The notes beneath the pieces are model-generated. The model was not told the DNA's origin. It made no database searches and worked only from the letters and a program-made list of their open reading frames with translations. Positions 36,154-46,480 of a stretch of DNA of 64,000 bases are shown piece after piece. This DNA is from Microbulbifer harenosus. Its GTDB lineage: Bacteria > Pseudomonadota > Gammaproteobacteria > Pseudomonadales > Cellvibrionaceae. Position 1 is the stretch's first letter. Each line of letters opens with the position of its first letter. The position numbers were made by a program, and so were the translations under genes. Location of the stretch: contig NZ_VANI01000009.1 in the NCBI RefSeq assembly GCF_005771435.1, forward strand, positions 62,001 through 126,000. Reading direction: 5' to 3'.

Positions 36154-36621
36154 TCAGACTGCCAACGGCGCAAACTGGCCTCGGGTGAGACGTAGCAGAT
36201 CCTGTGGTGCCAACTCAATTTCCAGCCCCCGTCGACCGGCGCTGACGAAAATGGTGGGCGCAGTTTCCGCCGAGTTGTGCAGAAAGGTCGGTAGAAGTTT
36301 TTTCTGTCCCAGCGGGCTTACGCCCCCGAGCACATAGCCGGATGAACGCACTACCTCGTTTTTATCCGCCATGGCGGCTTTCTTTGCGCCGGCGGCCCGG
36401 GCTATCAGCTTCATATTGAGCTGGCATTCCACTGGCAATATCGCCACGGCGAGGGACTTTCCATCCAGCGCGACCACCAGTGTTTTGAAAACCCTCTCCG
36501 GAGGCAGTCCGAGCTTCTCCGCGGCTTCCAGCCCGTAGGATTCGGCTGCAGGATCGTGGGTATATTCGTGGAGCTGGAAGGTGATTTTTGCTTTGATGGC
36601 GCTATTGACGGCAGGGGTCAT
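36154..36621 (-). CDS. ybaK: Cys-tRNA(Pro) deacylase YbaK
   Basis: Trans-editing enzyme that hydrolyses cysteine mis-charged on tRNA-Pro. 155 aa. It begins MTPAVNSAIKAKITFQLHEY, then YGLEAAEKLGLPPERVFKTLVV and the catalytic Lys region CQLNMKLIARAAGAKKAAMADK. GYVLGGVSPLGQKKLLPTFL is a YbaK signature. The frame is open to 36888 across the pepD terminator, so that extension is not coding. The HAD gene follows on the same strand. Confidence 0.93.
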   Translation of the reverse strand: MTPAVNSAIKAKITFQLHEYTHDPAAESYGLEAAEKLGLPPERVFKTLVVALDGKSLAVAILPVECQLNMKLIARAAGAKKAAMADKNEVVRSSGYVLGGVSPLGQKKLLPTFLHNSAETAPTIFVSAGRRGLEIELAPQDLLRLTRGQFAPLAV

Positions 36622-36676
36622 TTCCAACGTTCCTGTCAGGTTTCGCGCATTTTCACCCGATTGCCCGCCAATTACA

Positions 36677-36706
36677 AAAAGGCCCGGTGAGTCTGCCGGG
36701 CCTTTT
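36677..36706 (-). terminator. Rho-independent terminator of pepD
   Basis: Minus strand: GGCCCGG stem facing CCGGGCC with an 8-base loop, followed by TTTTT; A/T runs on both sides make it potentially bidirectional. It lies between pepD and ybaK. Confidence 0.8.
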
Positions 36707-36728
36707 GGGGAAAAACAGCAAAGGTGAA

Positions 36729-38198
36729 TCAGCGGCGGGGAATGGCCGCAACGACCTTGATAAAATAGGCCCAGAAATTCGCCACGCTCTGGATATGCAC
36801 CCGTTCTTCCGGTGAGTGCGCACGACGGATGGTGGGGCCGAAGGAGACCATATCCCAATGGGGGTAGGGTTTGGCCAGCAGGCCGCATTCGAGTCCGGCG
36901 TGGATCACTTTAACGTCCGGCTCCCGGCCTTCCATCCCGCGGTAGACCTCTTTCATCAGAGCCAGTAGCGGGGACTGCATATTTGGTGTCCAACCCGGGT
37001 AGGCGTTGTCGAGGCTGGCCTCGGCGCCGGCGAGCTGGAAGGCGGCGGCCACGTTGAGACCGTGTTCATCGCGTGCACTGTCGGAGAGGCTGCGTACCAG
37101 ACACTGGATGCGCACGCGGCTGTTGCCATTTTCCGTTTCGGTAACGATCCGGGCGAGGTTGTTGGAGGTGTCGGCGATGCCCTCAAGTGCGGTGCTCATG
37201 CGCTCCACACCATTGGGACAGCAGCGGATGGCGCGGATCAGCTTTTGTTGGGATTGCGTGTCCATGACCGTTGCCGGGACATCACACTGTTCCAGAGTAA
37301 TATCCAGTTTGGCTTCGTTGTCCAGCTCCGCCTTGATGACCGCCGCCACCGCCTGTACGACGTCCTGCAGTTGGGCGACTTTTTCTGCCGGGACGGCAAT
37401 AACACTGAACGATTCCCTCGGAATGGCATTGCGCAGGCTACCGCCATCGAGGCTGGCGATACGCAACTCGGCAATTTGCGTCAGGCCGCTGTCGATCATA
37501 CGGTTGGCGATCTTGTTGGCATTGCCCCGTCCCTTATCGATATCCAGTCCGGAGTGGCCGCCGCGCAGGCCGCGCACGCTCAGTTTGAATGCCTGGTATC
37601 CAGCGGGTGTTGGTTCCGCGGAGTAGGGCAGGGACACATTTACATCCACACCGCCGGCGCAGCCCACGTAGAGCTCTCCCTCATCTTCAGTGTCAAGGTT
37701 CAGCAGCAGTTCCGCTTCGAAGTGGCCCGGCTGCAGATGCTTGGCACCGGTCATGCCCGCTTCCTCGTCGATGGTCAGAAGAGCTTCCAGCGCGGGGTGC
37801 GGAATGTCGGTGGATTCCAGCAGGGCAAGGATCGCGGCTACACCAATGCCATTGTCTGCGCCGAGGGTGGTGCCCTCTGCGGTCACCCATTCGCCATCGA
37901 TATAAGGCTTAATGGAATCGGTGAGGAAGTCGTGCTCGGTGTCGGCGTTCTTCTGCGGCACCATATCCACATGGCTCTGCATGGCCAGCGTTTTGCGCTC
38001 TTCCATTCCCGGGGTAGCCGGTTTCTTGATGATGACGTTGCCAATCTGATCCAGCTTCACATCGAGGCCGCGGCTTTGGGCGAATTCGACGATATACGCC
38101 ACCACCTTGTCTTCGTGTTTGGATGGGCGTGGGATTTCGCACAGTTTGGCGAAATGCTTCCACAGAGGGGTGGGGTTGAGCGCGGCGATGCTTACCAT
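36729..38198 (-). CDS. pepD: Aminoacyl-histidine dipeptidase (peptidase D)
   Basis: M20-family zinc dipeptidase that cleaves Xaa-His and other dipeptides in the cytosol. 489 aa. Start LNPTPLWKHFAKLCEIPRPSKHE is diagnostic. Zinc ligands lie in AMQSHVDMVPQ, GADNGIGVAA, TIDEEAGMTGA, LLNLDTEDEGE and the C-terminal IHAGLECGLL. Family length is about 485 aa. AAGGAA precedes the ATG. A terminator follows. Confidence 0.95.
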   Translation of the reverse strand: MVSIAALNPTPLWKHFAKLCEIPRPSKHEDKVVAYIVEFAQSRGLDVKLDQIGNVIIKKPATPGMEERKTLAMQSHVDMVPQKNADTEHDFLTDSIKPYIDGEWVTAEGTTLGADNGIGVAAILALLESTDIPHPALEALLTIDEEAGMTGAKHLQPGHFEAELLLNLDTEDEGELYVGCAGGVDVNVSLPYSAEPTPAGYQAFKLSVRGLRGGHSGLDIDKGRGNANKIANRMIDSGLTQIAELRIASLDGGSLRNAIPRESFSVIAVPAEKVAQLQDVVQAVAAVIKAELDNEAKLDITLEQCDVPATVMDTQSQQKLIRAIRCCPNGVERMSTALEGIADTSNNLARIVTETENGNSRVRIQCLVRSLSDSARDEHGLNVAAAFQLAGAEASLDNAYPGWTPNMQSPLLALMKEVYRGMEGREPDVKVIHAGLECGLLAKPYPHWDMVSFGPTIRRAHSPEERVHIQSVANFWAYFIKVVAAIPRR

Positions 38199-38251
38199 GG
38201 AATTTCCTTGTATTTGGGCCCGGGGGTATAGACCGCAATCCGGGTGGGCCG

Positions 38252-38282
38252 AAAAAGGCCGCGGCGCTTGTGGCGCCGCGGC
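38252..38282 (-). terminator. Rho-independent terminator of rnb
   Basis: Ten-base stem GCCGCGGCGC/GCGCCGCGGC with a 5-base loop, followed on the minus strand by CTTTTT. Confidence 0.85.
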
Positions 38283-38313
38283 TGGAATTGAGTATTGGAG
38301 ACGGTACCGGGGA

Positions 38314-40302
38314 TCAGCTGGCTGTGTCTTTGCTCTGCGCCGGGAGGGAATCCGCCTGTTCCTCCGGGGTATTTACCACCAGCTCCAGGGCAACCCGGCG
38401 CTTGTCGGTATCCACCGCGCTCACTTTGACTGGTACTTCCTGGTCCAGCTGGAAGCGTTCTTCGCCGCGGGAAATCCGCAGGCGCTTGCCATCAAACTCG
38501 AACGGATTCTTTTTGCCATTGAAACGAACAAATCCGTTGATGCCATTCTCTTCCAGGCGTACACCGATACCGGCCCCGTTTACCAGGGTGATCTTACCGG
38601 TAAATTCTTCGCCCACCTTGCTTTCCAGGTACTGGCAGTAGAGCCATTGTTGCAGTGCGCGATCCGCCTGTCGGCCAGTGGCCACAGTCTGTTGAAGAGC
38701 TTCGCCCTGTTCGTCGTTGAGTGACGGAAGCTCGCCGCCGGCCTGGGCGGCACGCAGAGCGCGGTGGTTGTGCAGGTCGTTGAACTTGCGGATAGGGGAG
38801 GTGACGGTAGCGTAATGCGCGAGGCCGAGCCCCAGGTGCGGCGCTGCCTTGTTGGACAGCTCACCGGGACGCAGCATGCGCTTCAGCACGGCGAGCACAT
38901 TTTTCATTTCCGCGTCTTCGCTGCTTTCGAGCTCCTTAACCAGTTGCAGGTACACCTCCAGTTGGTGCAGATCCTGCTCCGCATATGCCGGCAGCACGTC
39001 TTTTAACAGCGCACGTATTTCGGCCATCCGTTCGTCGCGGAAGCCCAAGTGAATGGAGAAACAGCCGGTACCGATTTCCGCAAGCTTCTCACCGGCGCAG
39101 ATGTTGGCCGCAAGCATGGCTTCTTCCACCATCCGTTGCGCGGCGGTGCGCTCCTGCTTTTCGATGCGCTCAATCTTGCGCTGCTCGTTCAATACCAGCT
39201 CGTAGTCGGGACGGTCTTCCATCATCAGGGAGTGGCCAGCGCGGTAGCTGGCGCGGGCCTTGCTCAGGCTGTCGAGCAGGCGCAGGCTCTGGTATTGGTC
39301 GGCGGGTACCGCGTTGTCGTCGCCCTCAATGAAGCGCGCCACCTGGTTGTAGCTCAGTTTGTGCCGGGAGCGGATGGCGGCAAATTCATACTCAAAGCCA
39401 TTCAGAGCACCATCCGCACCGACCGCGATATGCAGTACCAGTGCCGGACGCAGCTCGCCCGCCAGCAGTGAGAAGCTGTTTTCGCACAGGCTCGCTGGCA
39501 GCATCGGCAGGGTTTCACCGGTCAGGTAAACGCTGTTGGCGCGCTGGCGCGCTTCCTTGTCGAGAGGCGAGCCGGGCTCAATCAGGCTCGAAGGGTCAGC
39601 CACAGCGATGTGTAGGTTCCAGCCGTTCTCGGCGGCAGTGACCGCGAGGGCGTCGTCCATATCCCGCGTGGTTTCGGCGTCGATGGTAACAAAGCCCAGT
39701 TCCGAAAGGTCCTGGCGCTCTGCGCACAGCGTTTCCAGTATTGCCGGAATGGACGCGGCCTGTGCGAGGGCGGCTTCACTGAACTGGTTCGGCAGGCGGT
39801 GCTGGGCGACGATGAATGCATGCTCGATACCGGCCATATCCGGCTTGCCGATCACACTCTCCACCTTTGCCTGGGACTTGCCGTCCTTGAAAGGGTGGCG
39901 GGCGATAGAGCAGGCGATGAACTCACCCGGCTGTGCCTTGCCGCGGGCCTTGGGTGGCAGAAAGATCCAGCGTGACAGGCCTTGTTCGCTGGGCTGGATG
40001 AAATGGCCCTGCCCGCGCTGGATGTACTGGCCCACCAAATACGAGAGGTTCGATTCGATCAGTTGGTCCAGTTCGGCCGTGAGTTTTCCCTGCTCCTCTT
40101 CTGTCAGGCTTACGCGCACCCGGTCGCCGGGGAAAACCCGGTCCATCTCTGCCGGCGGCAGGAATGCCTCGCGGCCATCGTCAAGAACAATGAACCCAAA
40201 TTTGCCGCTGCTGCCTCGCACTCGCCCCTCGGCAAATTCCTTGGAGGAGCGGATTTCGGTTTTCAGCTGTGTCAGCTGCTTGAGGGCGTCGGCGTTCAGC
40301 AT
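38314..40302 (-). CDS. rnb: Exoribonuclease II (RNB family)
   Basis: Processive 3'-5' exoribonuclease. 662 aa, close to E. coli RNase II (644). Order: two cold-shock domains (SGKFGFIVLDDGREAFLPPAEMDRVFPGDRVRV), the RNB catalytic domain with its acidic cluster TIDAETTRDMDDALAV, then SSLIEPGSPLDKEARQRANSVYL and SPIRKFNDLHNHRAL, and a C-terminal S1 domain (FTGKITLVNGAGIGVRLEENGINGFV). The frame reaches back to 40410, but the ATG at 40302 suits the family. RNase R is less likely because the protein is short and lacks the basic tail. Confidence 0.9.
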   Translation of the reverse strand: MLNADALKQLTQLKTEIRSSKEFAEGRVRGSSGKFGFIVLDDGREAFLPPAEMDRVFPGDRVRVSLTEEEQGKLTAELDQLIESNLSYLVGQYIQRGQGHFIQPSEQGLSRWIFLPPKARGKAQPGEFIACSIARHPFKDGKSQAKVESVIGKPDMAGIEHAFIVAQHRLPNQFSEAALAQAASIPAILETLCAERQDLSELGFVTIDAETTRDMDDALAVTAAENGWNLHIAVADPSSLIEPGSPLDKEARQRANSVYLTGETLPMLPASLCENSFSLLAGELRPALVLHIAVGADGALNGFEYEFAAIRSRHKLSYNQVARFIEGDDNAVPADQYQSLRLLDSLSKARASYRAGHSLMMEDRPDYELVLNEQRKIERIEKQERTAAQRMVEEAMLAANICAGEKLAEIGTGCFSIHLGFRDERMAEIRALLKDVLPAYAEQDLHQLEVYLQLVKELESSEDAEMKNVLAVLKRMLRPGELSNKAAPHLGLGLAHYATVTSPIRKFNDLHNHRALRAAQAGGELPSLNDEQGEALQQTVATGRQADRALQQWLYCQYLESKVGEEFTGKITLVNGAGIGVRLEENGINGFVRFNGKKNPFEFDGKRLRISRGEERFQLDQEVPVKVSAVDTDKRRVALELVVNTPEEQADSLPAQSKDTAS

Positions 40303-40651
40303 GGAGACTTCTCTGGTGGTTTCTCGGGGGTTCTCTGCGCAGAGCAAGGTTTTGTTGGGCGCGGATTCTACCAGACGGACGATTACAGGCCAGCTGAGTA
40401 GGCGACACAATGCCTGCAGGCCAGGTGACTGCGGGACGCCTGCTATTTCGCAAGGTTGGTTTATCCTAAAAAATGTCGATGTGGGGGATGAGGTTGATAC
40501 CTAATGGTCTAAATGCGCAAAGATCGCAATGCCCATACGGTGCCTGAGGCTATATTCTTAGGGACCCAGAATAATGCGCGGTTGCGGACAGAGCCGACAA
40601 AATCGGTCGAGTCTGGCGCCGTTGTAAAACCGGCCTCCGGAGAGGAATGAA
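40303..40651. other. Divergent intergenic region, rnb / leucine dehydrogenase
   Basis: 349 bases separating two divergent genes, so it should hold two promoters. I could not identify a convincing -35/-10 pair on either strand; TATATT at 40551-40556 is a possible -10 for the plus-strand gene. GAGAGGA precedes the ATG at 40652. No ORF, repeat or RNA gene was recognised. Confidence 0.4.
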
Positions 40652-41740
40652 ATGAGCATATTTTCCCACCCCGCATACGATAATCACGAAGAAGTGGCGT
40701 TTTACCACGATGCCAAAAGCGGGTTGAAAGCGATTATCGCGGTCCACAACACCAATCTGGGCCCGGCCCTCGGCGGCTGCCGCATGTGGCCCTATGCCGA
40801 TGATTCCGAAGCATTGAATGACGTGCTGCGCCTTTCGCGCGGTATGACCTACAAGTCCGCTATGGCCGGACTGAAGCTGGGCGGCGGCAAGTCCGTGATT
40901 ATCGGTGATCCGCGCAAGCAGAAGACGCCGGAACTGCTGCGCGCCATGGGCGATTTCCTCAATACGCTTGGCGGCCGTTATATAACGGCGGAAGATTCCG
41001 GCACCAGCGTGGCGGATATGCAGATCATTGCTGAGCGCAGCAAGTTCGTCTCCGGAGTTATTGCCGGTCAGGAACACGGCGGCGATCCCTCACCGTCCAC
41101 CGCTTATGGCGTTTTTGTGGGCCTCAAGGCCGCGGCTGCGCATCGTTGGGGGCGCACGGATCTGGCCGGCCTCAAGGTCGCCATTCAGGGCGTGGGCAAT
41201 GTAGGTTTCCGCCTGGCCAAACTACTGAAAGAAGCTGGCGCTGAGATCTACGTCACCGATATTTTCCAGGACAACATTGACCGTGCGGTGGATGAGCTGG
41301 GTGCGACCGCTGTGGGCGCCGACGAAATCTTCGATCTGGACGTAGACCTGTTCGCTCCCTGTGCAATGGGTGCCATTCTCAACGACAACACCATCAGCCG
41401 TTTGAGGGTAGGTGCCATCGCTGGCGCCGCCAACAACCAGCTGGCAGAAGAGCGCCACGCGCAGGTGCTGAAAGAGAAGGGCATTCTGTATGCGCCGGAC
41501 TATGTGATCAACGCCGGTGGCATCATTGACGTCTACTACCAGCAGCTTGGTCAGGAGCAGGGCGAATACAACGCCGAGCAGGTAAAAGCCCATATCGAGA
41601 CCATTGGCGCGACCATGCGAGAAGTTTTCCAGCGCGCCGACGAATCCGGTGAAACCACCGCGCATGTGGCCGATCGTATCGCCGAGGAGCGTTTTGGCCA
41701 TAAAGACGCGCTCAACAAAGCCGATTCCGCAGCCGCGTAG
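40652..41740 (+). CDS. Leucine dehydrogenase (Glu/Leu/Phe/Val dehydrogenase family)
   Basis: NAD-dependent oxidative deamination of branched-chain amino acids. 362 aa. Catalytic lysines lie in [23 protein letters not shown], the NAD fold is [17 protein letters not shown], and C-terminal helices follow. Short length and GGCRMWPYA point to leucine (or valine/phenylalanine) dehydrogenase rather than glutamate dehydrogenase. It would feed leucine, valine and isoleucine into their 2-oxoacids. A terminator follows at 41820. Confidence 0.9.
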   Translation: MSIFSHPAYDNHEEVAFYHDAKSGLKAIIAVHNTNLGPALGGCRMWPYADDSEALNDVLRLSRGMTYKSAMAGLKLGGGKSVIIGDPRKQKTPELLRAMGDFLNTLGGRYITAEDSGTSVADMQIIAERSKFVSGVIAGQEHGGDPSPSTAYGVFVGLKAAAAHRWGRTDLAGLKVAIQGVGNVGFRLAKLLKEAGAEIYVTDIFQDNIDRAVDELGATAVGADEIFDLDVDLFAPCAMGAILNDNTISRLRVGAIAGAANNQLAEERHAQVLKEKGILYAPDYVINAGGIIDVYYQQLGQEQGEYNAEQVKAHIETIGATMREVFQRADESGETTAHVADRIAEERFGHKDALNKADSAAA

Positions 41741-41819
41741 TGTGGCGTTAGCGCGCATTCTGACTGCTATTTACACCCGTCTCCCTGACGACGTCATCGT
41801 CCCTCTGTGAAGTAACTTC

Positions 41820-41842
41820 GGGCGCTACGGCGCCCGCTTTTT
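41820..41842 (+). terminator. Rho-independent terminator after leucine dehydrogenase
   Basis: GGGCGC, loop TACG, GCGCCC, then GCTTTTT, 80 bases after the stop codon. Confidence 0.75.
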
Positions 41843-41986
41843 CGCCTACACTTTTATCCGCTTGCACTATTCACCGGTATTCGCGCCCGGGGAACCTCCT
41901 CGGTAATTGTTCAGTCAGAGAAGATATTTCCGTCTCTGCGCGACGTCGATCACATTTTCCAGGACTTACCGAGGCATTCAGGATAA

Positions 41987-44839
41987 ATGACAATGAACAT
42001 GCGACACGCATCATGGCCCGCTCACCTGCTTACGATAGTACTTCTGACCGCTGTGGTCGGTTGCGACCGGCACCAGGACACAGCGGGTGCGAAGGAAAGC
42101 GTGCACAAGGCGCTGAGCGTCGACAAGGAGGCGGCGGCGAGCAGCAAGGCTGCGGCCAGTGGCAATGCGGCGTTTGTGGCGCCGCCGAAAATCGAACTGC
42201 CATTCCACAAGGAAACGCTCGACAACGGGCTCACCGTTATCGTGCACGAGGACCACAAGGCGCCGGTAGTGGCGATCAATATCTGGTACAAGGTAGGTTC
42301 CAAGGACGAGACCCGCGGCAAAACCGGGTTTGCCCATCTGTTTGAGCACCTGATGTTCAACGGTTCGGAAAATTTCCCTGGCGAATACTTCGAGCCTTTC
42401 CAGCGCTCCGGTGCCACCGATATGAACGGCACCACCAATAACGACCGTACCAATTATTTTGAAACCGTCCCCAAGGGCGCGCTGGATATGGCGCTGTGGA
42501 TGGAGTCCGACCGCATGGGGCATTTCAAGGGCGCCATCAGTCAGGAAAAACTCGATGAGCAGCGGGGTGTGGTCAAGAACGAAAAGCGCCAGGGGGAAAA
42601 CACCCCCTATGGGCAGGCGTTCGATCTGATTGCCGCCAATACCTTTCCGTCTGATCACCCTTATTCATGGACTACCATCGGCTCCATGGACGATCTGGAT
42701 AATGCCAGCCTCGAAGACGTCAAACAGTGGTTCTCGGATTACTACCAGCCTGCCAATGCGATCCTGGTTATCACTGGCGATATCACGGTCGAGGAGGCGA
42801 TGAAAAAAGCCCGCCAGTACTTTGGCAGTATCCCCAGCACCTCCGTGCCACCGGAGTTGAAAAACTGGGAGCTGCCAAGTCAAGTCAACAAGCGCCTTGA
42901 AATTACTGACCAGGTGCCGCAGACCCGCATTTACAAAGTGTGGAATGTTCCGGCGGTTGGCAGCGATGAAGAAAACGCGCTGGATCTGCTGACTTCGCTG
43001 TTGGCGAATCGCAAGAACTCTCTGCTGTATCGCCGTCTTGTGCGCGAGGAAAAAGTGGCCACCAGCGTCAGCGCGTTCTATTACGGCCGCCAGCTGGCGG
43101 GCCAGCTTATTGTCATGGTTGATGTGAAGCCCGGGCAGTCGGTGGAGAAGGTGGAGAAGCTTCTCGACAAGGAACTGCGAGAATTCGCCCGCAGCGGTGT
43201 TAATGACGATGAGCTGCGACGAATCAAACAAAGTGAGTTCGCAGGCCTGGTCAAGGGGCTGGAAAAGATCGGCGGCTTCGGTGGCAAGTCGGATATTCTC
43301 GCCAGTTCGGAGTTTTATTATGGAGACCCGGGTGCATTTGTGAATGGACTCGATGATTACGCAGGTGTATCCGCGCTCGATGTGCAAAATGTGGCGCAAC
43401 AGTGGCTTAAACCCCAGCACTTCACATTGATCATCAACCCCAAAGAAAAATATGCTGCGGTCGAGACCGATGTGGATCGCAGTAAGCTGCCGGCGGTGGA
43501 CAAGACGGTTGAGCTCGAACTGCCGGAACAGCAGACCTTCACTCTGGATAACGGACTGAACGTGGTGCTGGCCGAGCGCCACGACACACCCGTTGTACTC
43601 ATGAGCCTCCAGTTCCGCAGTGGCGCGGCCACAGACGGCGATAGACCGGGACTTGCCTCTGTGGCTGCCCGTATGCTGAGCGAAGGCGCCGGCAACTACG
43701 ACAGTCTCGCGTTCAGCGCCCGCCAGGAAGAGCTGGGCGCGAGTATCGGCGCCGGCAGTGGTCTCGACTACAACACGCTGAGTCTCAGCGCGTTGAAATC
43801 CCAGCTGCAGCCGTCGCTGGAACTGTTCCGCGATGTCATTTCCAGCCCGCTGTTCCCTGAAGAAGATCTGGCTCGGGTTAAATCCAACTGGTTGGATGCC
43901 ATTCGTCAGGAAGAGGCCCAGCCCCAGGGGCTGGCGATGCGCAAATTGCCGCCGCTACTGTTCGGCCAGGAGCATCCCTACGGTGTGCCGTTGACCGGTT
44001 CCGGAACACCGGAGGCGATAAAATCCATCGCCCGCGAAGATTTAGTGAATTTCCATAACACCTGGCTGCGCCCGGACAATGCCCAGCTTACCGTGGTGGG
44101 CGATGTCACCAAAGACGAGCTCAAGAAGCTTCTGAACGAAACACTCGGTAGTTGGCGCGCACCCAGGGAGCCGCTGCCGGAGTTGGCTATTCCCCAAGTC
44201 GCCAGGCCGGACAAGCCGCGCATTTACCTGCTTGACCGCCCGGGCGCCCAGCAGAGTTACATCATGGCTGGACTGGTAATGCCCGAGTGGAATCCTGAAG
44301 ACGCCGAAGCTTTCGATGCAATGGCCTCTGCCATTGCTGGAAAATTCACCTCGCGTATCAATATGAACCTGCGGGAGGACAAGCACTGGTCCTATGGCGC
44401 GCGCGCCGTGTCACTGGATACCGAGGGGCAGCGTCCGTATATCGTGTTTGCGCCTGTTCAGACCGACAAGACCGCACAGGCCATACAGGAGTTGCTGAAG
44501 GAATTCAGGGCATACCTGAGTACGCGTCCTATTGAAGAAAAGGAACTTAAGGATTACCAGGACGACGAAGTGCTCAAGCAGAGTGCCCAGTTCCAGACCA
44601 AAGGGCAGCTGCTGTCCACTATTGCCTGGCAGGTAGAAAAAGGATTGCCGCCGGAGTATATCGCTGACTATCCGCAGCGCGTCAGCGCCCTGACCGTCGA
44701 ACAGGTGGCGGCAGCGGCGAAGGAATACCTTGCGCCGGATCAGTTTACCTGGATGGTGGTGGGTGACCTGAGCAAGATCCAGAAGGATGTTGAGGCACTG
44801 GGTATCGGGCAAGTGGAAGTGATTCCATCCAGCGAATAG
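41987..44839 (+). CDS. Two-domain M16 zinc peptidase, lipoprotein
   Basis: 950 aa pitrilysin-type metallopeptidase, probably envelope-anchored: signal peptide with lipobox-like TAVVGC (Cys26). The N-terminal M16 unit has the inverted zinc motif HLFEH (His117, Glu120, His121) inside FAHLFEHLMFNGSENFPG, with the distal Glu in the RGVVKNEK segment. A second M16 unit (about 520-940; LDNGLNVVLAERHDTPVVLMSLQFRSGAATD) lacks an HxxEH motif, as is normal for the inactive half. LRPDNAQLTVVGDVT and DKHWSYGARAV are conserved. Substrate unknown; peptides are likely. It has its own terminator. Confidence 0.9.
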   Translation: MTMNMRHASWPAHLLTIVLLTAVVGCDRHQDTAGAKESVHKALSVDKEAAASSKAAASGNAAFVAPPKIELPFHKETLDNGLTVIVHEDHKAPVVAINIWYKVGSKDETRGKTGFAHLFEHLMFNGSENFPGEYFEPFQRSGATDMNGTTNNDRTNYFETVPKGALDMALWMESDRMGHFKGAISQEKLDEQRGVVKNEKRQGENTPYGQAFDLIAANTFPSDHPYSWTTIGSMDDLDNASLEDVKQWFSDYYQPANAILVITGDITVEEAMKKARQYFGSIPSTSVPPELKNWELPSQVNKRLEITDQVPQTRIYKVWNVPAVGSDEENALDLLTSLLANRKNSLLYRRLVREEKVATSVSAFYYGRQLAGQLIVMVDVKPGQSVEKVEKLLDKELREFARSGVNDDELRRIKQSEFAGLVKGLEKIGGFGGKSDILASSEFYYGDPGAFVNGLDDYAGVSALDVQNVAQQWLKPQHFTLIINPKEKYAAVETDVDRSKLPAVDKTVELELPEQQTFTLDNGLNVVLAERHDTPVVLMSLQFRSGAATDGDRPGLASVAARMLSEGAGNYDSLAFSARQEELGASIGAGSGLDYNTLSLSALKSQLQPSLELFRDVISSPLFPEEDLARVKSNWLDAIRQEEAQPQGLAMRKLPPLLFGQEHPYGVPLTGSGTPEAIKSIAREDLVNFHNTWLRPDNAQLTVVGDVTKDELKKLLNETLGSWRAPREPLPELAIPQVARPDKPRIYLLDRPGAQQSYIMAGLVMPEWNPEDAEAFDAMASAIAGKFTSRINMNLREDKHWSYGARAVSLDTEGQRPYIVFAPVQTDKTAQAIQELLKEFRAYLSTRPIEEKELKDYQDDEVLKQSAQFQTKGQLLSTIAWQVEKGLPPEYIADYPQRVSALTVEQVAAAAKEYLAPDQFTWMVVGDLSKIQKDVEALGIGQVEVIPSSE

Positions 44840-44872
44840 CGGTATTTGCGTTTACACATCAGGTCCCATGGA

Positions 44873-44903
44873 AGCCCGGCGGCAAGTACGCCGGGCTTTT
44901 TTT
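44873..44903 (+). terminator. Rho-independent terminator after the M16 peptidase
   Basis: AGCCCGGCG, 7-base loop, CGCCGGGCT, then a run of seven T. Confidence 0.9.
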
Positions 44904-45014
44904 ATAACGCGAAAGTGCGCTACATTGACCCGCCGTGGTAGTGGCTAAACGGCAAGTCACGAGTAACACACCAAAAATCACTATAAAAATGGGTCGAAGT
45001 GACCCGGGGGCGCA

Positions 45015-46337
45015 ATGTTTACTCCTTTCGCAAAACCGCACTCCGCAACCCGCGGTTTCAGCAATCTGCTGGCAATCACTCTATTGGCCTGGTCTTCCCT
45101 GTCCTGTGCGGAAAACATTGCCGTGCAGGCCGGCTGGTTGTTCGATAGCGAACGCGGCCGACTGCAACACCAACGCACGGTACATATTGTGGACGGCAGA
45201 GTGGAATCCGTGGAACGCGGATTTACCCGGCGCAGTGGCGAGCGCGTTATCGACCTTCGCGCATTTACCGTGTTGCCCGGATTGATGGATATGCACACCC
45301 ACCTCGCGTTTGAGTATGGTCCGCGGACCTACACTGAGACTTTCACCTGGAACCCCGCGGATTATACGTTGCGCGCAGTCAATACCGCCGAACGCACGTT
45401 GATGGCAGGTTTTACCACCGTGCGGGACCTGGGAGACAGGGCCAACGTCACCATCAGTTTGCGCAACGCCATCAATCGCGGCGAGATTGTTGGCCCGCGG
45501 GTGTACACCGCCGGGAAGTCCATCGCTACCACCGGGGGTCACGCCGATCCCACCAACGGCTACCGCCAGGATCTGATGGGCAGCCCAGGCCCGGCTGAGG
45601 GTGTGATCAATGGGACGGCCAGCGCTCGTGAAGCGGTGCGGCAGCGCTACAAGGATGGTGCGGACCTGATCAAGATCACGGCCACCGGTGGCGTGCTGAG
45701 TGTGGCCAAGAGTGGCCAGAATCCACAGTTCATGCAGGATGAACTGGAGGCTATTGTTGCAACGGCGAAAGACTACGGTTTTACCGTGGCGGTTCACGCC
45801 CATGGCAAGGAGGGGATGGAGCGGGCGATCCGCGCAGGTGTGGATTCTGTGGAGCACGGCACTTACATGGACGCGGAAACCATGGCGCTGATGCTGGAGC
45901 ACGGCACCTGGTATGTGCCGACGCTGATGGCGGGCGATTGGGTTACCCAGAAGGCGACGGTGGAGGGATTCTTCCCGGATATGGTGCGCACCAAGGCGGC
46001 AACCATTGGTCCGCTGATCCAGGATACCTTCCAGCGCGCGCACAAAAAGGGAGTGAAAATCGCCTTCGGTACCGATACCGGTGTCAGTCGCCACGGGGAC
46101 AATGCGAAGGAATTTTCCCTAATGGTGCGTGGTGGCATGAGCCCCGCTGATGCCATTCGCGCAGCCACCCTGAACGCGGCACAGTTGCTGAAAATGGAAG
46201 ACGAACTCGGAAGCATCGCCCCGGGTAAGTGGGCGGATATGATCGGGGTGGTTGGCAATCCGCTGGAAGATATTACCGCGTTGGAGCGGGTGCGGTTTGT
46301 GATGAAGGGTGGGGAAGTGTTTAAACAGCCGGAGTAA
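45015..46337 (+). CDS. Exported amidohydrolase (imidazolonepropionase/Xaa-Pro dipeptidase type)
   Basis: 440 aa secreted metal-dependent amidohydrolase. Signal peptide near residues 15-32 ([15 protein letters not shown]). Metal sites: [12 protein letters not shown] (HxH), Lys in [19 protein letters not shown] (His), VDSVEHGTY (His) and [13 protein letters not shown] (Asp). This subfamily of periplasmic amidohydrolases often acts on peptides with C-terminal proline or Arg/Lys, or on cyclic amides; the true substrate is not predictable. The 3' neighbour is convergent (SIMPL lipoprotein). Confidence 0.85.
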   Translation: MFTPFAKPHSATRGFSNLLAITLLAWSSLSCAENIAVQAGWLFDSERGRLQHQRTVHIVDGRVESVERGFTRRSGERVIDLRAFTVLPGLMDMHTHLAFEYGPRTYTETFTWNPADYTLRAVNTAERTLMAGFTTVRDLGDRANVTISLRNAINRGEIVGPRVYTAGKSIATTGGHADPTNGYRQDLMGSPGPAEGVINGTASAREAVRQRYKDGADLIKITATGGVLSVAKSGQNPQFMQDELEAIVATAKDYGFTVAVHAHGKEGMERAIRAGVDSVEHGTYMDAETMALMLEHGTWYVPTLMAGDWVTQKATVEGFFPDMVRTKAATIGPLIQDTFQRAHKKGVKIAFGTDTGVSRHGDNAKEFSLMVRGGMSPADAIRAATLNAAQLLKMEDELGSIAPGKWADMIGVVGNPLEDITALERVRFVMKGGEVFKQPE

Positions 46338-46411
46338 ATTTAATCTGCAGTAAGCAGAGCCCAAAATAGAGTATTAAAAATGCTTGATCACACAGTTGGA
46401 CGTCTCGCGAA

Positions 46412-46437
46412 GGTACCGCTGCACCGGCAGCGGTACC
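46412..46437. repeat. Perfect 11-bp inverted repeat
   Basis: GGTACCGCTGC, loop ACCG, GCAGCGGTACC, in the gap between the amidohydrolase and the convergent SIMPL gene. No T-tract follows on either strand, so it could be a weak terminator or a repeat-type hairpin. Confidence 0.5.
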
Positions 46438-46480
46438 GCCACAGAACCTGCTTAGTGTGAGCAGGTGCCGTGGCACTATC

